Source of the DNA: Agelaius tricolor | Lineage: Eukaryota > Chordata > Aves > Passeriformes > Icteridae | NCBI GenBank assembly: GCA_023055355.1 | Contig: JALJCS010000051.1 | Span: 620,001-684,000, forward strand | Reading direction: 5' to 3' | Length of the DNA: 64,000 nt | Part shown: positions 33,844-44,935 of the stretch, piece after piece | Layout of the letters: every line of letters begins with the position of its first letter | How positions within the stretch are numbered: position 1 is the stretch's first letter | The notes under the pieces: model-generated | The model's database searches: none | What the model saw: only the letters and a program-made list of their open reading frames with translations | Told to the model about the DNA's origin: nothing | Position numbers and translations under genes: made by a program

Positions 33844-35291
33844 CTGCAGGAAAAGAAACTGGCTCAGCACAGGGCATTTAGTGCCATCCCTGTGGCAGAA
33901 GAAAAACCTGTAACTCATCCATTTCCTGTAACTCATCCATGGCATCAATTTACTGGGCATCAATTGATCTATTCCACCCTAAAATGAACACTGAGTTTTT
34001 CTAATATGTCACATTTTAAAGGCACCAGTGCCCTTTGCAAAAGCTATCCCAGTGGCATTAAGCTCTTGTGTCACTTGGGTCATACGGAGAACTGCCCTAG
34101 GCCACCATAATTTTCACTCACAAATTTTAATGATATTAAATAATTCCTAAGCTCCTTCTAAGGAACATGGAGCTAGGGAACACAGCACATTCCTCTTTAG
34201 GTTTCTATATTCCCACTGTCTGAGAATAGGACAAAGTGTTCAACTGACTCTAAGCAGCAAGAGGAAGATGAGAAAACAGCTGCACCCAAAGAGATCCTGC
34301 ACCTCTGGCCTGGTGCAGAAACATCAGTTGGCTCAGAACTCCCCTCTAACTTTGCCTCTCCAACCAAGTCAGGAGAAGAACAGTGCTAAGAGGTTGCAGG
34401 ATGCTGTTGGAAAGGGCCTCTCTTTGTTTGCCTGCAAGGCTTCCTCCCTTCCATGCCATGTCCTAAACCCTTCTGGATGAACAAGTCTCCAGATGCCAGC
34501 AGTGAGATCAGACTTGCCAGGGCCTCAGCACTGCCGTTCAAACCTCCATGCAGAAGCACCTTTGGCACGGAATGGGTGCCAGCTGACAGAGCAAGCACAG
34601 TGACAGGCATGAAGACAGAGCCCCAGCAGTGCCACTGCCACAGGCTCTGGGCCCACAGCTCTGCCTGCAGCTTGTACCTGCCCTAGACGAGCTCCTTCAG
34701 GCAGGTGTCCAAGTCCCCTGCAGCTCAGCAACCTCCTGCTGACCAAGGGCACCCAGAGCCCAGTGTGCCTGTGCCAGGCTGGGCTCACGGGCACAGCACA
34801 TCCTCTGCCCTGCCCCTGCAGCTGTGCCCTGGTCACCTGTGCTCTGGGACAGCACAGCTGCAAGGCTGCAGAACAGAGGGGCTGAAAAAGCACCGTCTTT
34901 GCTCCAGCCCAGGGGCAGGCAGGGAAGCTGTTGGCAGTCAGGAAGGAGGAAAGCTCCCTGACCTCTTTGTCCCTCGAGTGTTTTCCATAATAATGAAACC
35001 CCTTCCACTGGACCTAGAGATGGCTGAACATCTGTCAACATCTCTTTGTCATTTTCATCCTGTTCCCTGTGCATCTTCCCTTGGGAATGCTCAGGGATGT
35101 GCAGGGAGGGGAAGCAGAGCCTGTCAGGCCTGGCTGCAGTGCCTGCCAGCAGTGCCAAGGTGTGACTGGCTGCTGCAGGCTGCCTGCCCAGGGCCTGGAG
35201 CCCAGCTCACAGCATGCAATGGGCTGGAGCAGAGTGCAGGGAAAACAATGGCTGTGGAGATCATTGTGTGCTTTGGCTCCTCCAGCCTCAC

Positions 35292-35417
35292 CTTGTTCTC
35301 GTCGGGGCTGAAGCGGATGCGCACAGGGGCGGAGGCGCCTGGTGGCACGATGTGGTACACATCACTGGGGCAGGCCAGCTGGAAGTAAGGTGAGCTCTCC
35401 ATGCAGACCTTCACCAT
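35292..35417 (-). CDS. HYDIN: HYDIN-like exon 4 (first ASH domain)
   Basis: Forty-two codons between attgctcag and GTGAGG. It includes ESSPYFQLACPSDVYH, VPPGASAPVRIRF and SPDENK, the middle strands of the first ASH domain. Three residues seem to be missing relative to human HYDIN at the exon 3/4 join, which does not disturb the frame. Confidence 0.85.
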
Positions 35418-36924
35418 CTGAGCAATCTGCAGCAAAGACATCACATGATGATTTTGCCACTTGTGGAAACGAGAGGAGACCTGTCCGTGCCCTGCTGACA
35501 TCCCTCCCTGGCCCCTTTTCCAAAGCACTTTCAGCTGTGCAGGCACAGGCACATCATTCACAAGGCTGAGCTTGAATCCCTCCTGTCTGGCTCCAGCATT
35601 GTGGCCAGGGCCAGTAGGGCAGTGCCTGGTGGGAAGGAAGGGCCAAGCAGGTCAGCACCAGCAGGATGGAGACAGAGCACCTGAACCAAGTCATCTGCAT
35701 ATTCAACAAGGCCAAAAAACCTGCTGGCTTCTGCCTGCACACAGCCATGAAGTTGTCATGTTCCAGGGGCGAATGTGCTACCTGAAAGCAAAGATTCAAA
35801 TTGTCCTGGGGGAAGGAAAAAATTCCCTTCTAGCAGATGAGATTTGGGTAGGGACGTTGTGGAGATAGAGTCATGCAGGCAGAGCAGCAAGAGAGGAGAC
35901 CAAACACTGTGGCCTTACTGGGAATAAAAGCAAACCTGAAAAACCAAAGAAGGAACACAGCAAGACAATCCCTAAAACAAGGAGATGGCAAAGAGAATTT
36001 AAATGGGCAGTAAAGCAGCAAGGAAGAATCATAAAACAATGAAAACAATCAGCTGGCAAAAAGTGACAGAAACACTGACAGGCTGTGCCTATCACTCTGG
36101 GCTTCAAAGGCATTTTCTGCCTGGAGAAACATGACCAGCACTGAGTGACAGTGTGGTTCCAGTATGCAAAGGCAATCTTGGCTCTCCAGGGCTTCTTGCT
36201 GCCTGTGCAGGCAAGCTGGGCTGCTGGGCATTCCTGCCTGCAGCCAGCAGGCCAGGTGCTGCCCTCTGGGATTCACAGACACAGCACACATGCATTTTCT
36301 AGCACATAGATATCAACCCCCAAGCACCAAAATGCTCTCCAAAAGTCTAAACCAGATGATTTGGACTCCCTCCTGTCTCTTCCCACCAGCCCACTCCTGC
36401 CACAAGGCTCATTTGAGAAAATGTTTCCCTGACGGAAATTCCAATGGTCTCCGTTTTCCTCTTTACAGTGGAACACAACTGCTGACTTTTTTCAACTTTT
36501 TCCCTCTCAGTTCTCTTGGGAAACTGCAAAACAATCCCAATTTTTTCAAGTGAAGGTAAAAGCCTCCAGGAGCACATGGCTTTGGATGTGCTGTGGTTCT
36601 CCAAAGGCAAAGCAGAGCACCGTGTTGCTTTTGGAAAAGCTGAGCAGAGCTGGATGAAGCTGAGCAGGAGCCTCAAGTGGCACCTAAAGGCCTCCCACTG
36701 CTTCTGCTCCATCACTCTGATTGCAGGGCTCTTTCAGAACACGGTTCCTGCAGTGCCAATGCCATGAATGAGAAGTGATTCCAGCACAAAGTGGAGAAGG
36801 CTCAGCCCCTGAGCTTTGGCTGTGGGCTGCACAAAGGGAGCCAAACAGGCTGAGAGAGGCAGAGGAGCCAAGATTAACTAAGGAGACACAGAGTGAGGTA
36901 CAGACTCAAGGCAAAGCACGAGAG

Positions 36925-37140
36925 CAGGTAAGAACTGCACAGCCCTCAACATTCCTACCAATCCAGAGCTTTCAAGAGAAGCCAACTCCTCTGGGATTGA
37001 TACCATCAACACATGGCCAGAATCAGGGGACAATTCCCAGCACAGGAAGATTTCCACCATCTTGCAGAACAAAGGTGCTGAGATATTTTCTTCTGGACGT
37101 GCTGCAGCAGATAACTTGCTTTGCTGTACACTCTGGGAAT
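36925..37140. repeat. Duplicated segment, copy with empty LTR site
   Basis: This stretch (from actgcacagccctcaacatt to gctttgctgtacac) is nearly identical to 41244-41397 plus 41784-41850. The only large difference is the 386 bp LTR present in the other copy; here the bases run straight through gcagaacaaaggtgctgaga. Confidence 0.85.
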
Positions 37141-37279
37141 TACACCTCTCTCCTCTTCCAGCACAGCGTTAAAGCTCTGTGGAAACCCAGGACAATGGGA
37201 GCATTTCTCTGTCTGCTCTGGGCTGTCCTGACCCCCAGGGGAGCACTGACTTCGACCCTCATGCATAGAGAAAGTTTCC

Positions 37280-37735
37280 TAGACTTCAAGATAGACTAGA
37301 ATCCACAAAAGTGTGCAATAGATTATAGGGAGTAGTGTAGGTGTATCACTTGGTGAGAAATTCAGGTTTTGGGATCTTTAGTATGTCATGGATGGAAGCA
37401 GGATGGAGGGCACAGGGTGTCATCCTGAGTTTCTTCTTCGTGCTTCTTCTTCCTTCTTCCTCGTGGGTTTGGGTGGCATTTTGTAATTGGACAGAAAAGT
37501 CTGCATTGCAGGCTCTTTGGGATCAGTTCTTGGGTTAAAAGGGAAAATAATCTAAGTGTTAGTTCTTAACTGGATAGTTTAGTCTTAAAAGACCTTGTAA
37601 CAAGAGATTATTATTCATTTTGTGCCTTGCTAGTGAAAAGCTGCTGAACTCATGGTTGTGGGACTGCTTTACTGATAAGAAATAATAAACACCTGATTCC
37701 AAACATGAACTACCATCTCAAGTGCCTTCAATCCA
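37280..37735 (+). mobile_element. ERV LTR, family A
   Basis: The end gataagaaataataaacacc, then tgattccaaacatgaactacc, has the polyadenylation signal and 3' end of a solo LTR. Its U3 (ggatggaagcaggatggagg, then a cttcttcttc run) matches the elements at 46105-46571 and 48665-49240. It directly abuts exon 3 of the HYDIN-like gene, on the opposite strand. The 5' boundary is approximate. Confidence 0.55.
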
Positions 37736-37776
37736 GACCCAGAGAAACCAAGAAAGCTCCACGTCCCAGCACTTAC

Positions 37777-37896
37777 CTTGCCCACATTGGTGAGAGACAG
37801 AGCCATTTCAGAGACACCACGCGTGTCGAAGTTCTGAAATACCACCTCTGGTGGGGAAATCTGAAACAAGTTCTGCTTGGGGGGATCTGACGGCAG
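37777..37896 (-). CDS. HYDIN: HYDIN-like exon 3 (start of first ASH domain)
   Basis: Forty codons flanked by cctctccag and GTAAGT. It contains LFQISPPEVVFQNFDTRG, the typical opening strands of the first HYDIN ASH domain, then the SLTNVGK turn. Phase 0 at both ends. Confidence 0.8.
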
Positions 37897-38310
37897 CTGG
37901 AGAGGCGAGAGAGAGCAGGGAGAGGTTCAGCTGCTGGGAGGAAGGTTCATGAAGGATCCCATGCACTGATCCCTAGTGAAGTACAGGCTCTGGGTGAGCA
38001 CACCTGGGCAAACAGTGGCTCACCCACCTCTGCTCTGAGCTGATCCACAGCTGCTGGGCCACACAGAGCTGCCTCAAGCCAAGCTGCTCTTCTGGCATGG
38101 ATTTCTCCAGGTTTCCTTCTCCAGAGTGCCAGGCAGCACTTTCCTTAAGCACAGCCCTGTGCCCATGTGGTCACAGAGCTCTGGGGCACTGCCTGAACAC
38201 TCGTGGAGTAAGAAAAACCCACAAATTTACATCAAACTCCACGGGAAACGATTTTGGGATGTCCTTTACTCTGAGACAGGGAAACTGAGGCCCACACAAC
38301 TGCAAATATC

Positions 38311-38786
38311 TGTTTTGATCTAGAACTTAGGCATCAGTAAGAAGAGAACAGTACCAGAGGAGGAGTGAGAGATGAGGCGATATTTTGCTGAAGGCAAAAG
38401 GTTATTAAGTTAAAGAATGAAAGTTGTTGGTTCTGTGTGTTGTGTTTGGATCGTTTGGGTTTGTTGGGTGTTGCTGTGAGCTGGCAGAGGGACAGGGTTG
38501 AAGACCTGACCAAAAGGAAGCAGGGGGAGAGAGGAGGGGACAGAAAAGCTGGAGATCTGAGAGAATGGAAGTTCCCAAGTACCCATCCAAGGGGAAAGGG
38601 GACGGGGGCAGCCCTGGCTGGGTATAAAGGGGATAGAAAGATTGCCATTTTCTCAGAGGCTGTGTTTGTTCATCTCCAGAGGGAGGAAGAAACACCCGGC
38701 TCAGCTGAATCGTTACAAAAGTTTCCTTTTGCTTCGATGATTTTGTCCCCTTTAATTGTATTTAAAAGTTAGTGTGTTTCTAACAG
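38311..38786 (+). mobile_element. Probable ERV LTR with TATA box
   Basis: The segment runs from about TGTTTTGATC to CTAACA. It has TATAAA at 38623-38628 and a GC-rich, G-rich stretch upstream, like an LTR promoter. No target duplication is visible, so the ends are tentative. Confidence 0.4.
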
Positions 38787-38789
38787 AGG

Positions 38790-40496
38790 TAAAGGCAAAA
38801 ATCAAGTAACACTGAAGTTAGGAAAAAGACAAATGAGGTCAATGCTGAATGAGGAAAAGGTTCAGTTATTTTCTCAGCAACTTGGCTAAAAGTAGAGTTG
38901 CTATCTCTGTTTTCCATGTGCTTTAAATGGGTGCTTTCTTGTCATTATTGCTATCTTATAATTATTGCTATATTATTGATACCATTGTAGAGGCACTTCT
39001 GGAATGACACAACAACAGCAAATGATTCTGGAGCAGAGGCATTGCTTGGAGAAAACTCTCCCCTGCTTTGTCTGGGCAATCCTTAACCAGTGTGTTACAT
39101 GGCTCTTGCTGCCAATTTCTTGCTCAACAGTGTGATAGATGAATCTGATTCGTGCTAACAATTGTAACTATATTTTAAATATTTTAGAAAATATTTGTTT
39201 AAAAGTAAGAGAGGAAAAGGATATGGAATTAGTGTCACAAAACAGATGTTTTCAGATGTTCATGAGAAAACAGGATGCAGGATGTAGTTTGATAAGTAAC
39301 ATCCCAAAAGGCAATAGGCCTCAGGATAATGAAAGAATCGGCCTTGAAATGGACAAAATTGGGATGATTCCAGGTATCGATGAAATAATAAGGCTTCTTT
39401 TTGGAATATAATGCTGGCTTCTATAACACAAGACTTGGGGTGCATGTGCAGCTTGTGGGGTTGTTCAAAGGACAGTGATGATGAGGAGAAGCCTTCATGG
39501 GAAGCGACCACCAAAACCAAAAGACCCCTTAGAAACAAGCAGAGCATGCACTGTGCAGTACAGTGACATAGATTTCAAGAATCAAAAATAGGAGGAGACT
39601 GACAGAAAATTATTGATGAATATGTATTAGCATCCAGTCTATAAGTTGTGTTTGGATTCTTTATCTTTTGGATGGGAGGCAGGGTGAGAAAACCCCCCTG
39701 TATCCTGACTGGTTTTGCTTATGCTTTATCCAAACCACTGCCAAATTACTTTGGATCTGTTTGATTATATTTGATTGCATTATTTCATATAAAATTGCTG
39801 CTCAATTAAAATTGCTGCTAAATTCTAATGTTGGTTTATTAAATTAGACATATAGGGACCTCATTCATAACAACAGCCCACCTCAGTCACCTACCCGTTG
39901 GGACTGTGCTTTCTACTGAGCCAGTCCTGCCAGAAAAGCAGCTTCAAACACACCTCTAAGAAGGCACTGATCCAGATAAAGCCCATCCATTCCCCTCTGC
40001 CCAGGGCCAGTCCCCTGTACATCTGGCAGCCTGCAAAATCTAACACCCCCTCAGGGTCCAACACATTGTTCCAGCCCAAAGCATAAAGGCAATTTGTTTT
40101 GTTAAAGCTGAAGTAATTCCTGCAGGTCCTCGGCCTTCCAAGGCCAACGCTGCCACTCCGGAGGGAATCCTGTGACCCCGAGCATTTGATGGTGACCACA
40201 CCAAAGCAAGAGGTGGCTCCTTCAGCAGGAGAATGGCACATGGCAATGCTGGGCCTTTGTGTCCCCAGCCTTCCCCCCATTGTTTCAGCAATGGCAGCTA
40301 CACTTAGGCAGCTTCAGCAGAGCTTATTTGTGTTGGCTTAGTGCAGATCAGGACTCCCAGCCCACCTCTAACAGCAGCTGGCAATGACAACAGGACCTGC
40401 ACACTGAGGCATTTTGCTGGAGGCAAGCCTGTCACAAGCACTCACCCTCTTCAAACTTCCCATCAAACAGAAAGGAGAAGAGCAGGAAAAGGCTAC
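38790..40496. other. HYDIN-like intron 2, remaining part; AT-rich, no gene seen
   Basis: This covers most of the intron between exons 3 and 2. 39140-39860 is AT-rich and looks like old repeat DNA (possibly ERV internal or LTR), without open frames of note. 39890-40300 has a frame of about 130 codons on the minus strand without recognisable domains. Confidence 0.3.
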
Positions 40497-40616
40497 CTTT
40501 GGACCAGTCTTCCCCAGGTCTACACATGGGCCAATTCTGGGTAGAAAACTCCCGCCAGTGCTGGCCTTCTTCTTCATGTTGAGAAACTTCTGCCACAGGA
40601 ACTTAGAGGGAAGCAG
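40497..40616 (-). CDS. HYDIN: HYDIN-like exon 2
   Basis: Exactly 40 codons between the acceptor tgcctttcag and the donor GTAGCC. The residues LLPSKFLWQKFLNMKKKAS resemble the region of HYDIN that reads L-T-P-S-x-F near its N-terminus. Phase 0 at both ends, matching exons 1 and 3. The similarity is modest, so confidence is lower than for the later exons. Confidence 0.5.
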
Positions 40617-41243
40617 CTGAAAGGCAAAAATAAACCAGCTAGAGCCTCAGAGTTGGGCTTGTTCAGAAAGGCTTTTCTTGAACAAGTGGCACTGCTGAAC
40701 AATTTGTGGTCACATTGTCCAGGACAGTCCTGGAAGCCCTGGAAGTTGCTTGCTGAAATACTCAGCACCAATAAATTAACAATACAGAGTGCAATACACA
40801 TACTCCAACCACATGGCTCTGTCCCATCAGCTTCTCCGTGACTGCATGTGACATGGTTGGGGATTTCTGCTCTTGGGGCATTTGTTTCCTCTTTAGGTTC
40901 ATTGGATTGAGGCAGTGACCTTTCAAAGAATGGGGAGGAGCTCTCAGAACTGCCCTGACTCCATCCCTGCACAACACTCAGAGCTCACAGCAAGGAGATA
41001 TCACTGCTGGGTGAGGCCAAGAGAGGCAAGAAAGGAACGTTGTACCAAGAGTGAGGAGCACAGGAATGTGTCCAAGTTGTAGTTCTCTCTGTTAATTAGC
41101 ATTTGTTTTCTCTCTCTGGGCTCACAGACCCCTGCAGAGAAGAAAACAGAGGGATCTCCTGGACAGAGCCTCAGCAGTGGGGCATCTTCAGTCAAGTGAG
41201 CTCCAGACACCAAGGGACCTTTGTGGCCCTGGCTCCAGGGAGC

Positions 41244-41850
41244 AGCTGAGAACTGTACAGCCCTCAAGATTCCTACCAATCCAGAGCTTTCAAGAGAAGC
41301 CAACTCCTTTGGGAGAGATACCATCAACACATGGTAAACCAAAACCAGGGGAGAATTCCCAGCACAGGAAGATTTCCACCATCCTGCAGAACAAAGGTGT
41401 GATGGTGTTTGCAGGGTTTCTTGGATGAGGGAAGAGATGAGGATCTGACTCCATGGTTCAGCAGGCTTGATTTATTATTTTGTGATATATAATATATTAA
41501 AACTACACTAAAAGAATAGAAGAAAGGATTTCATCAGAAGGCTAGCTAAGAATAGAAGAGGAAGGAATGATAACAAAGGCTTCTGGCCTGGACTCTCTGT
41601 CTGAGCCAGCTGGGCTGTGATTGGCCATTAATTACAAACATCCAACATGGGCCAATCAAAGATCCACCTGTTGCATTCCACAGCAGCAGATAATAATTGT
41701 TTACATTTTGTTCCTGAGGCTTCTCAGCTTCTCAGGAGGAAAAATCCTAAGGAAAGGATTTTTCATAAAAGATGTCTGCGACACAAAGGTGCTGAGACAT
41801 TTTCTTCTGGACGTGCTGCAGCAGATAACTTGCTTTGCTGTACACTGTGT
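41244..41850. repeat. Duplicated segment, copy carrying an LTR
   Basis: Sister of 36925-37140, interrupted at 41398-41783 by an LTR. Both copies lie in HYDIN-like introns, in the same orientation about 4.3 kb apart. Confidence 0.85.
41398..41783 (-). mobile_element. Solo LTR, family B copy 1, with 6 bp target duplication
   Basis: On the minus strand it starts TGTCGCAGACATCTTTTATG and ends with TG/CA-compatible ...CACCATCACA, with AATAAATCAAGCC near the 3' end. The flanks are caaagg (41392-41397) and caaagg (41784-41789). A 6 bp duplication fits class II (ERVK-type) integration. The sister segment at 37.07 kb shows the unoccupied site. No internal sequence remains, so it is a solo LTR. Confidence 0.9.
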
Positions 41851-42002
41851 CTGCAGGGCTGGATCCGTGCCCACACAGGAGCTGGGAGAGAACAGCTGCT
41901 TTGGAAGCTCTTCCAGCTGGGACCAGCCCTGTCTCACAGGGCTTTGGGCAGAGTCTGAGCTTCCCCCCCAACATGCTCAGGTGCCCAAGGGCAGCTTGGT
42001 CT

Positions 42003-42590
42003 TGACACCAGCAGGGGCTATTTACAAATCACAAACGGGACAGGGCTGCTGTGGAACTGCCTTGAGCTGTTTTATTTTCCAGCATCACTCTCATTACATG
42101 GTTATGACAATGGGAAGATGCCAGCAGCTCACATCCCAGGCAGCAGACCAAGAACTTAATGTTACAACTTCCTTTATAAGTTTCTTGACCAATCACACAA
42201 AGCAAAAGCACATTGACAGTAGTTCCATCCAAACACTATAAGCACACATACCTTTGGTTAAAACAATGCTTGCTTATTTTGAATACAATACCTGCTTGTA
42301 AGCCTTAAAACACAATGCACAGAGCTCCATTATTAAGCCTTAACCCCCCTAATATCTTGCTAGATAAACTTTTCTGTAGCTTAAGGAGTTATTCTAGACA
42401 AACATTAATACACAGACCATTGTTCTATTTGTCCTTGCTTTTCTACTTTTTAAATAATTTTTCTGCTGACCTATCTCATGGCAGCTGCTTAGCTCTAATC
42501 ACAGTTCTACTGTATCTGAGGCTTGCCTTTTGCAGCTTTCCCAAAACCCTCTAATTTAGTGGATTCCCACAATTCCCCCTCTCTTTTCAG
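42003..42590 (-). mobile_element. ERV LTR with adjacent polypurine tract
   Basis: Reading the minus strand, a purine tract AAAAGAGAGGGGGAA (about 42586-42572) precedes TGTGGGAATCC, the LTR start at 42571. Near the other end is GAAAATAAAACAGC, a polyadenylation signal. The LTR end is placed near 42003. Because the polypurine tract is present, a little internal sequence may remain between it and HYDIN-like exon 1. Confidence 0.6.
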
Positions 42591-42764
42591 CTAAAAAGAA
42601 ACCTTCATAATTGTGTCATTTATTACTTGCATTTCGTAGCCTTACTGTAATATTTCTGCCTATTACCTACTTAAAGCATTTTCTTGCTTGCACTAAAGCA
42701 GGGGCAGGGAGAGCAGGGACCCCAGGGCAGTTTGCAGCCTTAACACAGCCCAGTGGGTACTTAC

Positions 42765-42836
42765 AGTGAAAGATGTCAGTCTTTCCCTGGACAAAAGACG
42801 AGGTGTCGAGCTCTTCTTTGGGAATCCAGAAGCCAT
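42765..42836 (-). CDS. HYDIN: HYDIN-like exon 1 (start codon)
   Basis: ATG at 42836-42834 sits in a good context (TCAAAATGG) and opens a 24-codon frame, MASGFPKKSSTPRL and onward, ending at a strong donor GTAAGT (42764 downward). It joins in phase 0 to exon 2, where the combined sequence resembles the HYDIN N-terminus. The assignment depends on phase, donor quality and position, since N-terminal residues are poorly conserved. An LTR lies just downstream of it on the minus strand (42003-42571). Confidence 0.5.
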
Positions 42837-42899
42837 TTTGAAGGCAGGACCTCCCAGATGAGTGACAATGCCTCAACAGAACTGGAAGGAGCAACAATG

Positions 42900-43765
42900 G
42901 AACTCTGAAAATCCAGAACCCAATTCATGGCAGATTCAAGGCATATACTGGTGCTAAACATTTTCTATGATTTGAAAGTAGCTAAGTGCTTGTTTGGTGT
43001 AAGTAGCTAGTATGTTAGGCCTCTAGTTGGACTTTATTTGAACTATAGGGCTGCCTTGTGCAATTCAAAGATGGATCATACTGAAACCTGGAGCTAAAAA
43101 TCTGAACATTAATAATCGTTAGAACAGACAAAGCTGCAGCCTAAATATTACTTTAAAATAGCTTAGAGTGGACATCCTCTTCTTTAGGCCAAAGCACCCC
43201 TGCTCTCTCAGCTGCTTCTCACAGGACTTGGGAGAGACTGGAATGTTATGGCTAATGGCTGAAATATCATTATAAAGGACTTTCTGCCCATTGGGACAAA
43301 ACTGTATAAAGAAGCTGCGACCACCCAAGCCCACCCTTCCCTGAAAATGCCTCCTGACTGGAACTTGGCACTGTGAGTTAAGCTGCCTAAGGGAACTTGA
43401 GACAAGACAAAGGTGACACTATTGTCCCATTAGCTCAGGGCTGGGGAGAAGTAAACAAGGCTGAGGAGAAAAACCTATCCACAACAAAGCCAAACCCAGC
43501 AGCTGTGCTGAAAATCAGCTCTGTCTGGCTTCAAGGTGGGCAAGTCACAGCCACAGACTCGTCTGCTGAGGCCAGGTTTGCACACAAACCTCCCATCAAA
43601 GACCTCCACAGTGCCCCCAGACCCATTCCTGAGGCCTTGCACCAGACGACTGCAGGGCACGCAAAGTAACACAACAAACCTGAAAATCCAGAAGCCAATT
43701 GATGGCAGACTCAAAGGACAGACAGATGCTAAAGATTTTATATTATTTGAAAGTAGCAATAGACA
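42900..43765. repeat. Pair of related ~75 bp direct repeats
   Basis: 42902-42985 (gaaaatccagaacccaattc and following) and 43681-43762 (gaaaatccagaagccaattg and following) share the pattern through atgatttgaaagtagc. The first lies just 5' of HYDIN-like exon 1, so it may be part of its promoter or 5' UTR. The origin of the repeat is unknown. Confidence 0.6.
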
Positions 43766-44314
43766 GAGTCCAACTTGCCCCACCCCAGGGAGGCACCTGG
43801 GAGGTCCCACCTTGCCCAAATCCGCATGAATCCATTGGAGTCTTACGTTTTGCCAGACCTCAGCACAGAGAAGACCAGAAGAGGATTTTATGGTATGCCA
43901 ATGGGATCCATGGAATGGTGATGTTTTTCACTTAATCTGTCTCTGTCACTCTCTTTCTTCCCCTTCTTCCCAACCCCCCATCCCCATCCCCCCCCCCACC
44001 CCCGCTTCTTTTTCTTTTCCTTTCTCTCTCTCTTCCTCACATTTACTGTTACATAAAATCCAGACTATTGATTTTGGCATATGGTCTCGTTTGCACCTCA
44101 ATTCACAGGCCTCTCTCTAATAATTTTAATAACCAGATGATAACAACCCACTGAAACTTGAACAGACCTTGTTCACCTTTAAGCAGTTTAAGCAACCACT
44201 ATACAGGAAAAAAAAGTATAGACCAGTACATTTGGAAAATGTTGCATTCCTTCAGTGCAAAAAAAAAAAGCACAATCAGTAGAGCATATATTGTTCATCC
44301 ACTCAGCTGTGCAT

Positions 44315-44685
44315 TGTGGTGGTGTTCACAGGGGTCTTAGGATGAGGGAAGAGATGAGGATCTGACTCTTGATTTATTATTTTATGATATATATTCTATT
44401 AAAATTATACTAAAAGAATAGAAGAAAGGATTTCATCAGAAGGCTAGCTAAGAATAGAAAAAGAAAGAATGAATAACAAAAGCTTGTGTCTCAGACAGAC
44501 AGTCTGAGCCAGCTGACTGTGAGTGGCCATTAATTAGAAACAACTCTAGGAGACCAATCACAGATGCACCTGTTGCATTCCACAGCAGCAGATAACCATT
44601 GTTTACATTTTGTTCCTGAGGCCTCTCAGCTTCTCAGGAGAAAAAACCCAAAGGAAAGGATTTTTCATAAAACATGTCTGTGACA
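44315..44685 (-). mobile_element. Solo LTR, family B copy 2
   Basis: Closely similar to 41398-41783. Flanks are gtgcat before and gtgcag after, a 5 of 6 match to a 6 bp target duplication. Minus-strand ends are TGTCACAGACATG and ...CACCACA. Confidence 0.85.
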
Positions 44686-44835
44686 GTGCAGACCACCGAA
44701 CTGCTGCACCAGAAGACGGGCATTATCCCATCCTGTATTTCCCTTTGGCATTCTCTCTCAGAGTGCAGATGAGACAAAACCAAAAAGTTCAACTTGAGTC
44801 AATCTTTACCTTCAAAGGAAATTCAGGAACTTTCT

Positions 44836-44935
44836 GCAGAGGCCGATGCTCTGCACGCTGATGAACTCCTTGCAGAGGCCAATGCTCTGCACGCTCAGGA
44901 ACTTTGCAGAGGCCAATGCTCCGCGAACAATTCCC
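44836..44935. repeat. Three tandem copies of a ~35 bp unit
   Basis: The unit gcagaggccaatgctctgca followed by cgctcaggaactt occurs three times, the last diverging as it enters the CpG-rich stretch. Confidence 0.8.

Larger units (their letters stand above)
12411..42836 (-). other. HYDIN: HYDIN-like gene, short paralogue, 18 coding exons (gene span)
   Basis: HYDIN is a giant (about 5100 residues in human) protein of the central pair of motile cilia, built from many immunoglobulin-like ASH/MSP domains. Exons read here, 5' to 3' on the minus strand, start at ATG 42836 and end at TAG 12411. All use GT/AG introns, and lengths of 72, 120, 120, 126, 200, 119, 205, 193, 100, 119, 224, 62, 233, 101, 136, 165, 227 and 766 give 3288 nt, 1095 residues, without a stop. 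The first 765 residues follow the HYDIN N-terminus domain by domain (for example VVPIRAIGARAILDF, VTLCSNTV, TGPNLHFDLPELDFGDISFG). Then about 500-600 residues (estimated from memory of the human protein) are missing, one further ASH piece follows, and the protein ends in a coiled coil and lysine-rich repeats. Whether it is expressed cannot be told; the intact frame argues for recent origin or selection. Confidence 0.8.

Noticed and set aside
36878..37266. Minus-strand frames in the duplicated segment, partly conserved at 41001-41342 (HVLMVS-P-ELASLESSGLVG)
   Set aside because: Conservation is explained by recent DNA duplication; no splice sites or domain fit, although an old exon cannot be ruled out.
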